Both the position numbers and the translations under genes were made by a program. 64,000 nucleotides of DNA from Charina bottae (taxonomy: Eukaryota > Chordata > Lepidosauria > Squamata > Charinaidae): positions 91,452,501 to 91,516,500 of the forward strand of contig JALMGJ010000001.1 in NCBI GenBank assembly GCA_023362775.1, written 5' to 3'. Shown piece by piece: positions 9,276 through 20,757 of this stretch. Position 1 is the first letter of the stretch. Every line of letters begins with the position of its first letter. The notes beneath the pieces are model-generated. The model saw nothing but the letters and a program-made list of their open reading frames with translations, did not search any database and had not been told where the DNA came from.

Positions 9276-10471
9276 GGACATGGCAGAAAAAAAGATGATG
9301 CCAAGCCATGTTTGTGCAAAAGTTAAATGCGGGTGGGGAAAGGCCTTCAGTACTTGATTTAATCTGTTTTCTGAGTTCAACACAATGTCTTGAAACATAA
9401 TCTAACGAAATGGGCTGGATTCATACAAAAACATGAGGGCACAAAAGTCTAACCAAGGTGAATGCTAACCAAGTAAAATGAAATTTGCGAAATGAATTAA
9501 AAGTAATGAAATCTTCAATCAATTTTGTTTGGTTTTCATTGCCACTGTCTGGACTTTTGAAGTCTTTTTAGGTGGCCCCAGTGTTATTTTGCAGTGCTTC
9601 CCACCCTATGCTGTTCAAAGGTTTGTGCAGAATTTGGTCCATGGAAAGCTAAGCATACCTGGCTTAGCTGTTCTCGCAGACCTCATAAAATATTGAATGA
9701 AGCCCATATTTTCTGGAAAGCAGATGGCATAATTTACTAGACAACCCAGCGGTTTTTAATTAAGCTTCTACTTCCTTGAGCTTCAGATGCTAAACCAGCC
9801 CCCCCCCCCCCGCTCTTTTGCATTACAGTAAATAACATGTTGGGTGTTGGGTTTTTTTTCCTTGATGCAGTCGATTCATGGACTGAATGTGGGCGAGACA
9901 TTGGGAAGTCATTAAAAAGGAAAGGCTCAACAATGATTTTAGTGGCAGCACTCAATTCCAGACTGTATGAATTAATAATAAAGAGGATATGGTCTTTCTG
10001 TGCATGTACAGAAGAGAATTAATGAATATTTAAGGGGGGGAAACACAAAATCTGGAGTCTGGCTTTAACATCAGATTTCAAATATAGTTAATCTCTTGCC
10101 CTTTGCCATAAACAATTTAGGAATTGAAGAATTAACAGACTTGTGTATTGAGATTGGTGGAGAAGGTCTTGCCTGGGATCCCCTTGCCCACAAGAGGCAA
10201 ACATTTTCCCCCTCTCCACCCTAGACAGCTCCTCTTATGGCCAAGATGCTGCTGGTATGGGGCAGTCAATTTGAAACAGGTCTTCTCAGTAGTGATACTC
10301 CAATTTTGGAATTCCTTTCTTGTGCAAATGTGATTTCCCCCAGATTTTAGATACAATTAAAACGTATCTGCCCACACAGACATTTGTGAATATGTCAAAA
10401 TAAACCAATAATAATAGTAAAATTATTAAATGCCCCTAAAGAGTCAATAACAACAACAATCTCTTTGCACT
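9276..10471. other. No gene seen; old repeat debris
   Basis: Contains a C-run near 9800. The part 10185-10275 is similar to 10940-11020 ('TCTCCACCCTAG.CAGCT.CTCTT.TGGCCA'), a pair of an old dispersed repeat or a local duplication. Confidence 0.4.
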
Positions 10472-10550
10472 CCTTTGCACTCCGCCCAGAGTTCCCCGTT
10501 GGGGGAGGTGGGCAGTTATATAAATTTAAATAAATAAATAAATAAATAAA
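10472..10550 (+). mobile_element. L2-type LINE 3' tail fragment
   Basis: 'CCGCCCAGAGTTCCCCGTTGG' and 'GGTGGGCAGTTATATAAAT' followed by (AAAT)n match the 3' end of the L2 element at 33460-33540. Confidence 0.75.
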
Positions 10551-11717
10551 AATTATTTTATTTGTAGGCCATTCTCAGAATGAGAGGTGGTTGATTTATT
10601 CATAGATCATACTTATCACTAGATTTATATATACATTGAAATCTAGATAAATCTAGAAGGTGGTGGTTGGGTTAAGCTTCTTCACTGGCCGGCACTGAAA
10701 TATCTCACGCTGGCCTTGACATCCAGGAGTGGTGCTATTTGCAAACCAGAGTCCAATAACTCACAGCCCCCTGGCCTCCAAGCACAACCCTTGGCAACAG
10801 CCACGGGAACAAAAGTGCTTATTCCTGTGACAGGTGCTCTTCTCCAGCTTCCATTCGTGCCTGGAGGCAGCCTAGGCTTGTTTCACTGATCTTTTGGGAG
10901 AGAGCCAAGGTGCAGAAAGCCCCAAGTTAGAGTGGCAGATATTTTTGCTCTCTCCACCCTAGCCAGCTGCTCCTCTTGTGGCCAGGAAGCTGCTGGCAAG
11001 GGATTGACAATTCTCAGCCTGTTTGCCTCCCCATTTTCCAGAGGAAATCTGAGCTGGGCAGGTCACAGCCTGCCAATAAAAAGCAATAATTGCCAGCCGG
11101 GGCCTATATTTAGACATTTCACAGGTGGCAAACGCAGGAACAACACAAAGGCTGTTTGGGGAGGCACAAATCTACCCCCTAAGGGGGACCAGTAGCCATA
11201 TTGCCTCTGCCATGCAGTGTTGGGGAGGGGGAAGGGAAAGACTCTTATGCTGGAAAAAGATGGTTTGCATTCAGGTTGGTGCAAAGATCCAGTAATGACC
11301 CCAAGATGGATTAATTGCAAACCTCAGTCTGTGCCAAGACGATGGACAATTGCTGTCTTCTGAATATATTTTACATTTATTCAGAGAGTGAAAGAGTAAG
11401 GCTATGCTGAGAGTTTCTTTCAATGTTATTAGAATAAGAGAAATAGATACAGTATTTGGATTGATTAATACACTCCAGCTTTTGGTTTTCTGACAGAAGT
11501 CTTCAGGATGAGGCAGACTTACTTCAATCCTTTTTATGAGATTGTTTAGTAGAAGCCCTTTTAAATTATTACTTCTGGCTCGGAAATAGCAAGAAGGACA
11601 AACAAGATCGAAGGGCTATGGAAAAGAGTCTCATTAGCCTTTGGCTGACGGGGATCAATAATGTCATGTAATGTAGCTGTTGGAAGCCTCATGTAAGGAA
11701 GGTGGCATATAGTGAGA
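10551..11717. other. No gene seen
   Basis: Mixed-composition sequence holding the second member (10940-11020) of the local repeat pair. No exon was recognised. Confidence 0.4.
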
Positions 11718-12125
11718 GGAACCAGTGTGGAGTAATGATTAAGGACCGGGAAGACTCAGGTTCAAATCAACCTTCAGGCACGGAAGCTTCTTAGGCGTCC
11801 AGGGGCCAGTCATTCTATCTCAGGACAACATACAGAGAAGCTGTTGTGGGGATACAGAATCATACAGTACAAGTGTTGGAAGGAACACTTCCAATGAAGG
11901 AGAGTCCATCATCTCAAGATAGTCTCTTCCATGTTTCCAGGCCAAACAGTTCCTGACCATTAGGAAACTTTTTCCGATGCCCAACTGAAATCTACTTCCT
12001 GGTAATTTACATCCATTGCTTCTTTTCCTGTCTTCTGAAACAACACTAAATAGTTTTGCTTTCTTCTTCATGAGAGTTCTGCATATCTCCCTGCAGTCTT
12101 CTGTTCTCCAATTAAACATACCCAA
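11718..12125 (-). mobile_element. Old SINE remnant followed by CR1/L3-type LINE 3' UTR
   Basis: 11718-11850 is a diverged tRNA-SINE-like piece on the + strand (AACCAGTGTGGAGTAATGG-type head, 'GGGCCAGTCATTCT'). 11860-12125 read on the minus strand follows the CR1 3'-end pattern (fragments like 'TTAGGAAACTTTTTCC', 'TCTACTTCCTGGTAATTTAC', 'CTGCAGTCTTCTGTTCTCC'). Both are heavily diverged. Confidence 0.6.
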
Positions 12126-12133
12126 CTCCTATG

Positions 12134-12673
12134 TGAAGATCATTCAGTGGCCTGTTAGAACCAGTGAATGTAGCAGAGCTTAATGTTGTGTAAACTCGTG
12201 CATAGAAAAAGGAATATTGTTTAAAAACACAGCCTGTGAGCATGTTAGAGAGATTCAGGTTCTTATTCTTAAACTTTTAGCCCACCCAAGCATAAAGAAA
12301 CACACGCTTAGACATTGCAGGTACAAAAAGTAAGTACAAAAGAGTTCTTACATTTATTTGGTCCAGGTACAGCCATTTCAGTAGGAAATTGGTTTCAGTT
12401 TTTCTTTCTGTTCCCTAAACTGCATACCTCTGGCCGTTTTCTGCCAGAGGCTGCATGGAGAAAGGGGGAAAAGCCTCCTGAGTTGAGGCCTAGAACATGG
12501 CCTCTCCATGGAGGAGCTCAGGCATGTGTGTCCTTCCACAATGGAGAATCAGAGAGAGAGAGAAGAGGAAGTGGGAGGGGCAACAAGCAGATTCCTCTGG
12601 AAGCACAGAGTTTGCCTCCTAGAGCAATCACCCATATGCTAATGAGGCATACTTGATTTGCCGGATTCAAACA
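12134..12673 (+). mobile_element. Solo LTR, 540 bp (copy 1)
   Basis: It begins TGAAGATCATT and ends ...TTCAAACA, flanked by an imperfect 5-bp duplication (CTATG/TTATG). It is a close match along its whole length to 55542-56081, which has exactly the same length and a perfect 5-bp duplication. TG...CA ends, 5-bp duplication and no coding content identify a solo LTR of an endogenous retrovirus-like or other LTR element. Orientation is arbitrary. Confidence 0.75.
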
Positions 12674-12779
12674 TTATGACCATTGTAATAATGTAAGGAG
12701 ATTCCTTTCTAAGCTGCCTTGAGATTCTGCCTTGAGATCCTAAAGAAAGGGGGGAATGTAAATCTAAATCTGGTTTGGT

Positions 12780-13200
12780 TCTATTTGAAGAAATCTAGTG
12801 AAGGAGAACTCTCCATTTCATGTGGCAAACTTTTCCACTGGCTGACAGCTCATACAGTCAGGAAGTTCCTCCAGATGGTTAGGACGAACTTCCTTCCTTG
12901 CAGTTTCTGTTCTGGTTTTGCTCTCTGGGGCAATGAGAAAAACTTCACTCTGTCTTCTGTCTGACAATCATAGAATCATGGGGTTGGATAGGATCTTCTG
13001 ATCCCTAGAGGTATTATTTAGCCATCATGGCTCGTAATCACTAATAGGGTTGATCCATTGGTCTGGCATGGCCTGAGACAGATTCCTATGTTTCTAAAAA
13101 GCCTTGGCCTAATTGTGTTCTTCTCTGATTTCAGTTTACTTTTGCTTTACACCATCATACAGAAGTGTCTCACCCTTTGAAGACCTGAAGAGAGTCTGCC
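12780..13200 (-). mobile_element. CR1/L3-type LINE 3' end, minus strand
   Basis: 12965 begins AATCATAGAATCATGGGGTTGG, the mirror of the CR1 octamer tail. Preceding and following parts carry diverged CR1 3'UTR phrases ('GACGAACTTCCTTCC', 'TCTGGGGCAATGAGAA'). Confidence 0.55.
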
Positions 13201-13731
13201 TATAGAATCAAGGCAATGCTGCAAAGAAATTTGCTTCCTTGGAGTGAGAAGCTGAACAATCCTAGGGCTTCCAAGCTGTGGGATTTTGTTGACCTGAAAG
13301 AACTATGTTCTTTTAAGGCCATGAGAGTCAATCTTGTCAGTCCATGCATTCTAGTGGAGCAAAACAAGCAACTGGCTGGAAGTTCTAGTAAATGTTGACA
13401 GCATTATTCTGAGTTGGTCATGCAACTGGATAATCCACTGGCTCTTTCAAAGCAATCTGTGAAATTCTGCTACTCCTTGCTTCCTCAGCACCTTCTCCTA
13501 TTTACCTTTGCAGGAGGTACCACATTTCACTTGTACAGAAGCATTTGCCTTACCTGCTGAATTTTGCAGTTTGTATTTCCAATTAAACAAGGCAAAATTG
13601 ATTGGAAAAACCTATTTCTTCCTGAGATAGAGAATTGCTTCTCGTCCACAGGCCTCCAAGTGCAAGTTCTTAAGGTCTGATTAAATGTAGCTGAGCAGAG
13701 AGTTTCGGAAGATGTGAACTAAAATCTCTTC
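13201..13731. other. No gene seen
   Basis: Unique-looking flank of the satellite-bearing element. Confidence 0.45.
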
Positions 13732-13739
13732 CTCTACAA

Positions 13740-15115
13740 CAGGGCTTTGCAAAGTTTTCCCGCGGCAACACACCAACCGCCGTTGGTGTGTCGCCGCGGG
13801 AAAACCCGGAAGTGCCGCCGTTGCAGCAGCGCGCAAAACCCCAGAAGCGCTGCTGCCGCTTTCAATTTTTGCACGCCGCCATTGGTGTGTTGCCACGGGA
13901 AAACCCGGAAGTGCCGCCATTGCGGCAGCGCGCAAAAACCCGGAGGCGCTGCTGCCGCTTTCGGTTTTTGCGCGCCGCCGTTGGTGTGTCGCCGCGGGAA
14001 AACCCGGAACTGCCGCCATTGCAGCAGCGCGCAAAACCCCAGAAGCGCTGCTGCCGCTTTCAATTTTTGCACGCCGCCATTGGTGTGTTGCCACGGGAAA
14101 ACCCGGAAGTGCCGCCATTGCGGCAGCGCGCAAAAACCCGGAGGCGCTGCTGCCGCTTTCGGTTTTTGCGCGCCGCCGTTGGTGTGTCGCCGCGGGAAAA
14201 CCCGGAAGTGCCGCCATTGCAGCAGCGCGCAAAACCCCAGAAGCGCTGCTGCCGCTTTCAATTTTTGCACGCCGCCATTGGTGTGTTGCCACGGGAAAAC
14301 CCGGAAGTGCCGCCATTGCGGCAGCGCGCAAAAACCCGGAAGCGCTGCTGCCACTTTCAGTTTTTGCGCGCCGCCATGGCTGCGGTGCTTTCGGATTTTC
14401 GCACGCTGCCGTTGGTGTGTCGCCACGGGAAAACCCGGAAGTGCCGCCGTTGAAGCAGCGCGCAAAACCCCAGAAGCGCTGCTGCCGCTTTCAATTTTTG
14501 CACGCCGCCATTGGTGTGTTGCCACGGGAAAACCCGGAAGTGCCGCCATTGCGGCAGCGCGCAAAAACCCGGAGGCGCTGCTGCCGCTTTCGGTTTTTGC
14601 GCGCCGCTGTTGGTGTGTCGCCGCGGGAAAACCCGGAAGTGCCGCCATTGCAGCAGCGCGCAAAACCCCAGAAGCGCTGCTGCCGCTTTCAATTTTTGCA
14701 CGCCGCCATTGGTGTGTTGCCACGGGAAAACCCGGAAGTGCCGCCATTGCGGCAGCGCGCAAAAACCCGGAAGCGCTGCTGCCACTTTCAGTTTTTGCGC
14801 GCCGCCATGGCTGCGGTGCTTTCGGATTTTCGCACGCTGCCGTTGGTGTGTCGCCACGGGAAAACCCGGAAGTGCCGCCGTTGAAGCAGCGCGCAAAACC
14901 CCAGAAGCGCTGCTGCCGCTTTCAATTTTTGCACGCCGCCATTGGTGTGTTGCCACGGGAAAACCCGGAAGTGCCGCCATTGCGGCAGCGCGCAAAAACC
15001 CGGAAGCGCTGCTGCCACTTTCAGTTTTTGCGCGCCGCCATGGCTGCGGTGCTTTCGGATTTTCGCACGCTGCCGTTGGTGTGTCGCCACGGGAAAACCC
15101 GGAAGCGCTTGCCAT
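13740..15115 (-). mobile_element. hAT-type element expanded into a 99-bp GC-rich satellite (one end lost)
   Basis: The left end CAGGGCTTTGCAAAGTTTTC is the same terminus as the right ends of the elements at 55204-55530 and 61965-62235. It is followed by a strong hairpin (CCGCGGCAACACACCAAC with GTTGGTGTGTCGCCGCGG). The rest is a tandem array of 99-bp monomers in two alternating types (A and B, 198-bp dimer) plus a 35-bp insert variant containing CCGCCATGGCTGCGG. That variant recurs at 14371, 14802 and 15035 (spacings 431 = 4x99+35 and 233 = 2x99+35). The opposite terminus is absent; a Penelope-type fragment abuts at about 15116. The abundant intact CpGs suggest recent expansion. The ORFs of up to 507 codons here result from the period being a multiple of 3. 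Confidence 0.8.
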
Positions 15116-15251
15116 TCTACCTGAGCACAGAAAGAGCACTTCTGTCTGTGCTCCTGCCCTCTGAAGATGCTGGCCACAGATGCTGGCGAAACGTTAGGAA
15201 CCACAACTTCCAGAACACGGCCACACAGCCCAGAAGACCCACAACAGCCAT
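15116..15251 (+). mobile_element. Penelope-like element terminal fragment with hammerhead-like core
   Basis: It contains CTGAAGA (15161-15167), a stem II formed by two GCTGGC blocks (15169-15174 and 15182-15187, with two G-T wobbles), GAAAC (15188-15192) and GTT. A tail follows: 'AACCACAACTTCCAGAACACG', ending 'ACCCACAACAGCC'. The tail is shared with the small insertion at 29249-29334. No ORF is present. Confidence 0.6.
15158..15198 (+). ncRNA. Putative hammerhead ribozyme motif
   Basis: CCT (15158-15160) can pair with AGG (15196-15198) as stem I. The core CTGAAGA / stem II / GAAAC / GTT is complete. The stem II sequence is entirely different from the motif at 1030, so the conserved core is not explained by simple copying. 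Activity is inferred from knowledge of Penelope elements. Confidence 0.45.
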
Positions 15252-16946
15252 CTATTATTGTTTCAATTGATATTTTAAAGACACTTTATACTTCTTTAAG
15301 ACTTGTGATTTTACAAAGCATGCAGAAGCCGATCTATTGAGCTATTGTTTTAGCTACATATGCAACAACACTCATGCCACAACATTGGAAACAGAAGGAT
15401 GTGTCACCCTTACTTTGGTTGCCGTTCTACAACCAGCTCATGGGACTTTTCCCCCCCAGAATGCTAAGAGGATTATGCAACAGGTGACATTTTTCATGGC
15501 TGTCTGTAAATTGGAGATCCAAGCCGTAGGCAATGAAACTTAAGTAAGCGTCTTTGAATCACAGGGGATGCTTGTCCAAGTTCTTCACACCATAGAGGCA
15601 AAGGGGCATGGAGCAAAGAGCGAAGCACTACAAGAATCTGGCTTCTCAGTATTTTTAGGCAGAGATTACTAGTTTTGCCTAAGAAAGGGCATGTAAGCTT
15701 AGCATTGGGACAGAGAAGAACCTGCTGTACAAGTTGACTTTAGCACAGGGTAATAGACTAGATAGCAGCTGCCATGATCAACTGGTTCTATGTTCTCCTG
15801 GCCAGCCAATAGACTTTATATGGCAAATAAATGAGGCAAAGTGGCAAAGACAAAATGTGGATCCCTATGCCAAATGAAATAAATTATTCCTGCACTGGTT
15901 ACATCTTGCTCCGATTACTATAATGCACTTATGGTGCAGCTGTCTGATAACTTGGCTGCTTATGGACTGCATAATAACAATCCATTGGTAGCCAGTGCAT
16001 TTCCAGGTCCATTTTAAAGGGCTGCCCTTAAGTAATTTGGGTCCAGTTCTTAGAAGATCTACCCAAATTCTTATGCATCTACCTTTGGTTGAGATAATTG
16101 TCAGGAGCTTTATTCACTGGCGTGCTGGTAAGATATGGAGGTTTGGTGGTCATTTGAAGTGGGGACTTCTCAGTGGTGGCCTTTGCTATCATGGGTTTTC
16201 CTCTGAAGGAGTACGCAGTTGACTGTATTATTCTTTCCTTTGGATTTGAACTATAGATTTTGGTATTAAGTAACTTTATTTGTATGGCATATGCTGCTTT
16301 TAATATTTTAGTTCTGGGCTAGAATTGTTTTCACTAGTTTACTCTTAAATCTGCTTCACGCAGTTTTATGTTGTAATGAATTTATTATATTCATTTTGAC
16401 AGGCAACTAAGAATTTTATTAAATAAATAAATTGCATCTCTAAATAAAAGTTTATGAGCACTGAGGGTCATGTATTATTGTTGTCATTATTGTTCATTAT
16501 ATTAAATACTATTACATGGGGAAATGCAGTGAAATTATTTTACTGTGGAATGTGATTGCCAAACTGAAATTCGTTGCTTTCAAATTCAGCTTTTATGTTT
16601 CATTTTAAAGTTTTTTTAAAAAAAAAACACAGACCCATTCTGAGATAAACCTCATATCTGATTAAGTCTTACAATATTCCCAATTGCAGATAACATTTAG
16701 TTTGGATTCAGAGTATTTTAAAAATTAATGTTGACAACAACAACAAAGTATGACTAGTACCTGCATTCCACTTCCAATGGGTGAGAAATTTCAGGCATTT
16801 TACCATTTATTTGGTTTCTTTAGAAAGAGGTCAATGGAAATGAATGTTTCTATGTTAGGAAGTTTATTCATGCACATTTACAGATGGAATACAAAATGAG
16901 GGTTTGCAGTATTAGCCCTTCAACAGAGTCCCATTATCCATCAAAT
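15252..16946. other. No gene seen
   Basis: AT-rich unique-looking sequence without recognised repeats or exons. Confidence 0.45.
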
Positions 16947-16954
16947 GTCTAGAG

Positions 16955-17031
16955 AAGTGTTTCTTGCTGGCTGGAGAATTCTGGGAGTTGAAGTCTGCAC
17001 ATCTTCAAATTGCCAAGGTTGGGAAACACTG
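16955..17031 (+). mobile_element. Small hAT-type MITE
   Basis: Ends AAGTGTTTCTT and GGGAAACACTG are inverted. The flanks are 8-bp near-duplications (GTCTAGAG/CTCTAGAG). The core 'GAATTCTGGGAGTTGAAGTC' is the well-known dispersed reptile repeat; its complement appears at 57655-57725. Confidence 0.7.
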
Positions 17032-17249
17032 CTCTAGAGGAACCTACAATGTTAGAGAGTTTTTGCAGAGAACAAAGTTGTTCCTCTCCTCTGGATCCTT
17101 TTTAGACCCATATCCTTGCTTCCCAGCCAGATCTCATTCACCCTGACTAGTGGGGGAGGAATCATCTCCACCCCACACATACCCTTTTTTGGGTAACACT
17201 GACCACCAGGGCCAATTTTGTCCTATTGAGACTCAGTAGACCTGGGTTT

Positions 17250-17360
17250 TTGTTGTTGTTGTTCAGTCGTTTAGTCGTGTCCGACTCTTTGTGACCTCAT
17301 GGACCATAGCACGCCAGGCCTTCCTGTCCTCCACTGTCTCCCGGAGTTTACTCAAAGCCA
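17250..17360 (-). mobile_element. BovB 3' end fragment
   Basis: The minus strand reads the same 3' end as 44700-44770 (GTCCATGAGGTCAC, GTCGGACACGAC, CAACAACAAC). Confidence 0.85.
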
Positions 17361-18700
17361 GATGCCATTCCATGAGCTTCCAGCCCTCTACCAGGAATTG
17401 AACTCATGAACCTTTACCCTTTAACTGATTATATACAGCATATTAGCTTTAGAAGCCATCTGGGTCCTACTGTTCAAGCAGTTGCAGGAAAGGATATACA
17501 GATTCTATCAGAACGGTGTATACAATCCACCTTCCCTTAATTTCTCAGAGCATGGAGTTACACGGATCCTTCAATTTCCATTTGTCAGATATTAAGAAAC
17601 ATTGCTGATAGTTCTCAAGAAAATCTGAGAGGTCTTGCAGAAGACCCATTTATCAAAATGGCAGAAGACCCTGCTTAAATACTAATTAATGGTTATGCTG
17701 AAGATGCCAATATTTTTAGTATTCAGACTAATATATTGTGTAGTTCCCTGGTTTCTTTCCATGATTGGAAAGAAATCTGAATTTCCTTCAGAAACTGCCC
17801 TGTTCCTGGTACCATTGAAATGTCTGATTGTTTCATAACGGTTTTTCCTGCCTAGAGTGAAATCCTTTCATAGTGTTTATGTCCAAGTTATTTAGTTGGA
17901 CATTCACTTGATCACATTTTTCTCTCTCTTTTGGAACTGTTGTGATTAGTCAAGGCTTGTCTTCTAACCCTAACCCTAAGGGGGTCTGGGGATGAGGAAG
18001 GAGGAAACTGCTAGTAAGTCTTTTATTTGCCTTTTTGGAGGGAGAAATTAATTAGTTACAAGACCTTCCAATGCTCAGATGCCATGATGGACAAATTTTT
18101 GGGCAAGGACAAATACTGATTGGCTAGTTTATAGGACAGCAATGACCATCACTGGTTAGTTGGGTCAGCAAACATCCCAACATTCCCCACTCAATGAATT
18201 GTTTAGAACATAGTGTTACTGTTGGAATAGCCACAAAGCTACAACTTTTCAAAGCTAATCCAGTGGTGTTTTATATCACATTAAGAGGGATTAGATAATG
18301 GTATTGGATAATTGTATGAAACATATCAGGGGTTCAGAAAACTCTCAAAAAGTTCATTATCTGCAACCTGAGAAGAGCAGCAGAAATAAGAACAAGGTAA
18401 TCAGAGCAATTTAAAACCTTTTTGTAAGGAGCTGATTCAGACAAATCTCTGAAAATTGATAGAATAGTAAAGACATGAGGTCCTATAGGAAGAAATTCTA
18501 CAAATTTGATGCTGCTGTGGAGAAGGTTTTGCAGCATATAGTCCCTTTTCTTACTTCAGAAAGTGGCATGGGAAGTAAACAAAGCTGAGTCTTCAGGGAA
18601 CAGCTTAGAGCATGGATAAGTCCATGTGAGATTTATTATAATGGCCAGATCCCTTCACACTTTTAAGGTCCAAAATAGGGACGGTCAAACTGAATGCATC
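17361..18700. other. No gene seen
   Basis: Includes a short telomere-like run CTAACCCTAACCCTAA at about 17964-17979, too short to be a meaningful interstitial telomere. Confidence 0.45.
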
Positions 18701-18703
18701 ATC

Positions 18704-18740
<37 letters not shown>

Positions 18741-18800
18741 ATTTTTCCACCGCCCATCTCAAAAACGACTCCACTCCCTGGTTCTGTTCACATAACACAT
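18701..18800 (-). repeat. (ATTG)n and L2-tail remnant
   Basis: About eight ATTG units at 18707-18739 are followed by 'CCACCGCCCATCTC', the mirror of the L2 3' tail. Confidence 0.7.
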
Positions 18801-20698
18801 TCAATCCAGCCAATGTGACGCTATCATCCCATAATTCTTTCCATGAGGGGAGTACTGGCAAGAATTCATTGCATCACTAGCCCCTTCCCCATTGGCCAAG
18901 CAATCAGCAGTAGGAGTGGCTAGGTCACTGCAGCCCCCTGTTTAGGCAGTGTATTCTGTGTGGTTAAGCTTTGGTATGAATACTGTAATGGGGAAGCCAG
19001 GTTATGTAGCTGCTGTATACTACCAACTCTTCCTTGGAGCACTGGCTGGGTGAGGTTTGGAAATTTTACTACTTTTGACTGGATTATGAAGTTTGCACAA
19101 CTCAGCTGATCAGATGAGGTTACTTTAACTTCAAACAAACCTTACATCTAACCCTCTCCTCACCTATCTCACTGTTGCCCAAGTTAGAGCTGTACAAGAT
19201 TATTCCATCATTCCACCATTGTCTCAGCAAAGCATATTGTACGAACAGGGCCACTTACTTACAAAGATAATAAATGTCTGTTATTCCAACAGCTCACAAC
19301 CCCTAATTCTTGTACAAGCATAGTACCAAAGTACACATTATGAACACATAACAAATGACCTAGTTTTGTTTTCAAGTCTGTCAATTTTGGATTCACTATC
19401 ATCACGTATACCGTACAGGGTATAGAAGCAGTGATTCTATGGCTTTGGATTCAAACTTATTGGATTCTTTATTATTCCAATAACATTTTGTGGAGAGTAA
19501 AGAGGATGACTTTGATGGATAGAGGGAAGATCTGTTAGGCAACAAGTAGGTTTAAACCTACATGCAGTCTGTTTGTTGGTCTAGTCTATCCCATAGGGCT
19601 GACACATATAGATTGCAAATGTGAACCTTTGTCATTTCCTTGGGATCTGAGATGAGATGGCAATACAGTTTGGCTGCTTCCTAGTCATGCAAACCACAGA
19701 GGCACGGAAAATATGAATTAAATCATAATCAATCTAAATTTGAATTAAGAAAATATTGACATTCAATGGATTAAAGTCAGAGCTCACTATCCACACAATG
19801 AGCCCAGTAGAGAAAGAACACAACTTCTAACACAGATAAAATACATATCTCTGATCAGGTACCATCCTTCCCAAAATCTGAGATCACATGATATGTTTAA
19901 CTAGGTCGTTTAAAGGCCAACTAATTGCATTTGAACAATATGCTACGCTTGGTTAGTGTTGACCTTGGTTAAAGGTTTTGTGTGTGTTGTGTAAAATGAG
20001 CCATTTGATTAATCTATGGTTTAATGTAGTATACAGTCCCAGAAAATTGGGCTCATCCAATAACCAAGTTAATTTTCAGTTCTGTTTTTTTTAAGTGGGG
20101 GTAATCAGAGCTTCTGACTTTCCCAACCTCATTTTATCCATTGGTTTATTATATTTATGTCCTACCTTTGGGATAGGTGGATATAAATAGCTGTCTGGCA
20201 GCTCAAGCCTGAGTACATATGCTCCCTCCTCCTGTGAGGCAGGTTGAGCTAAGACTTGCAAGATTCTGTTACCATAACCTTAAAACAAAAGTAGCATTGA
20301 CCTGCATGACTTTGGTTTCCTTGTCTCCTCTATCTTGAAGGGCTGACATCAATCTTGCAAGTCTGAATGCGCTTCCCCTGTCCCTCCCTTTGTCTTCATG
20401 AGAACTAGGGAGAGACTTGTCTGAGATGTTTTCTCAGATTACAGGTCTGCCCCAGATTCAGGTTTCTTTTATCTGACTGTTGCCTTGGTGGCGGCTCTTC
20501 CTCCTGTTCCTCAAGGTTATTCCTTCTGTCCATTGCAAGGTCTGGAATTGAAGGCCTTTAAGCTTGAACTCCACCCTCCAAGTCTTTATTTGTCTAGCTT
20601 CAGTGAGTTGTGTGTGAATCTGCTGGATTATTAGATCTAGGTTACAGAAATCTAGATGATCAGTGCCAGCAGAGAATTATAGTTTCTGTGTTTCTTTA
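18801..20698. other. No gene seen; diverged LINE tail near 20140-20270
   Basis: 20140-20270 resembles a reversed LINE/SINE tail ('TTATATTTATGTCCTACCTTT', 'CCTCCTGTGAGGCAGG'). Nothing else was recognised. Confidence 0.4.
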
Positions 20699-20757
20699 CT
20701 GCCATCTACTGGTCATCTGGATTTTTGCAGCCCATATCAGAAAGTCCTAGTCCAACT
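20699..20757 (+). repeat. Dispersed repeat piece carrying a CTCF-like core
   Basis: 'GCCATCTACTGG' (20701-20712) fits the reverse complement of the CTCF core (GCCMYCTRSTGG) at all 12 positions. It is followed by TCATCTGGATTTTTGCAGCC, also present at 36470-36530 and in altered form at 22725-22832. Confidence 0.5.

Noticed and set aside
13740..15115. CRISPR-like regular repeats
   Set aside because: Units are contiguous, with no unique spacers, and the genome is vertebrate.
13681..15270. Open frames up to 507 codons on both strands
   Set aside because: They follow from the 99-bp satellite period (multiple of 3) in GC-rich DNA; all frames stay open and no domain is seen.
17964..17979. Interstitial telomere repeat
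   Set aside because: Fewer than three CCCTAA units; expected by chance in AT-rich DNA.
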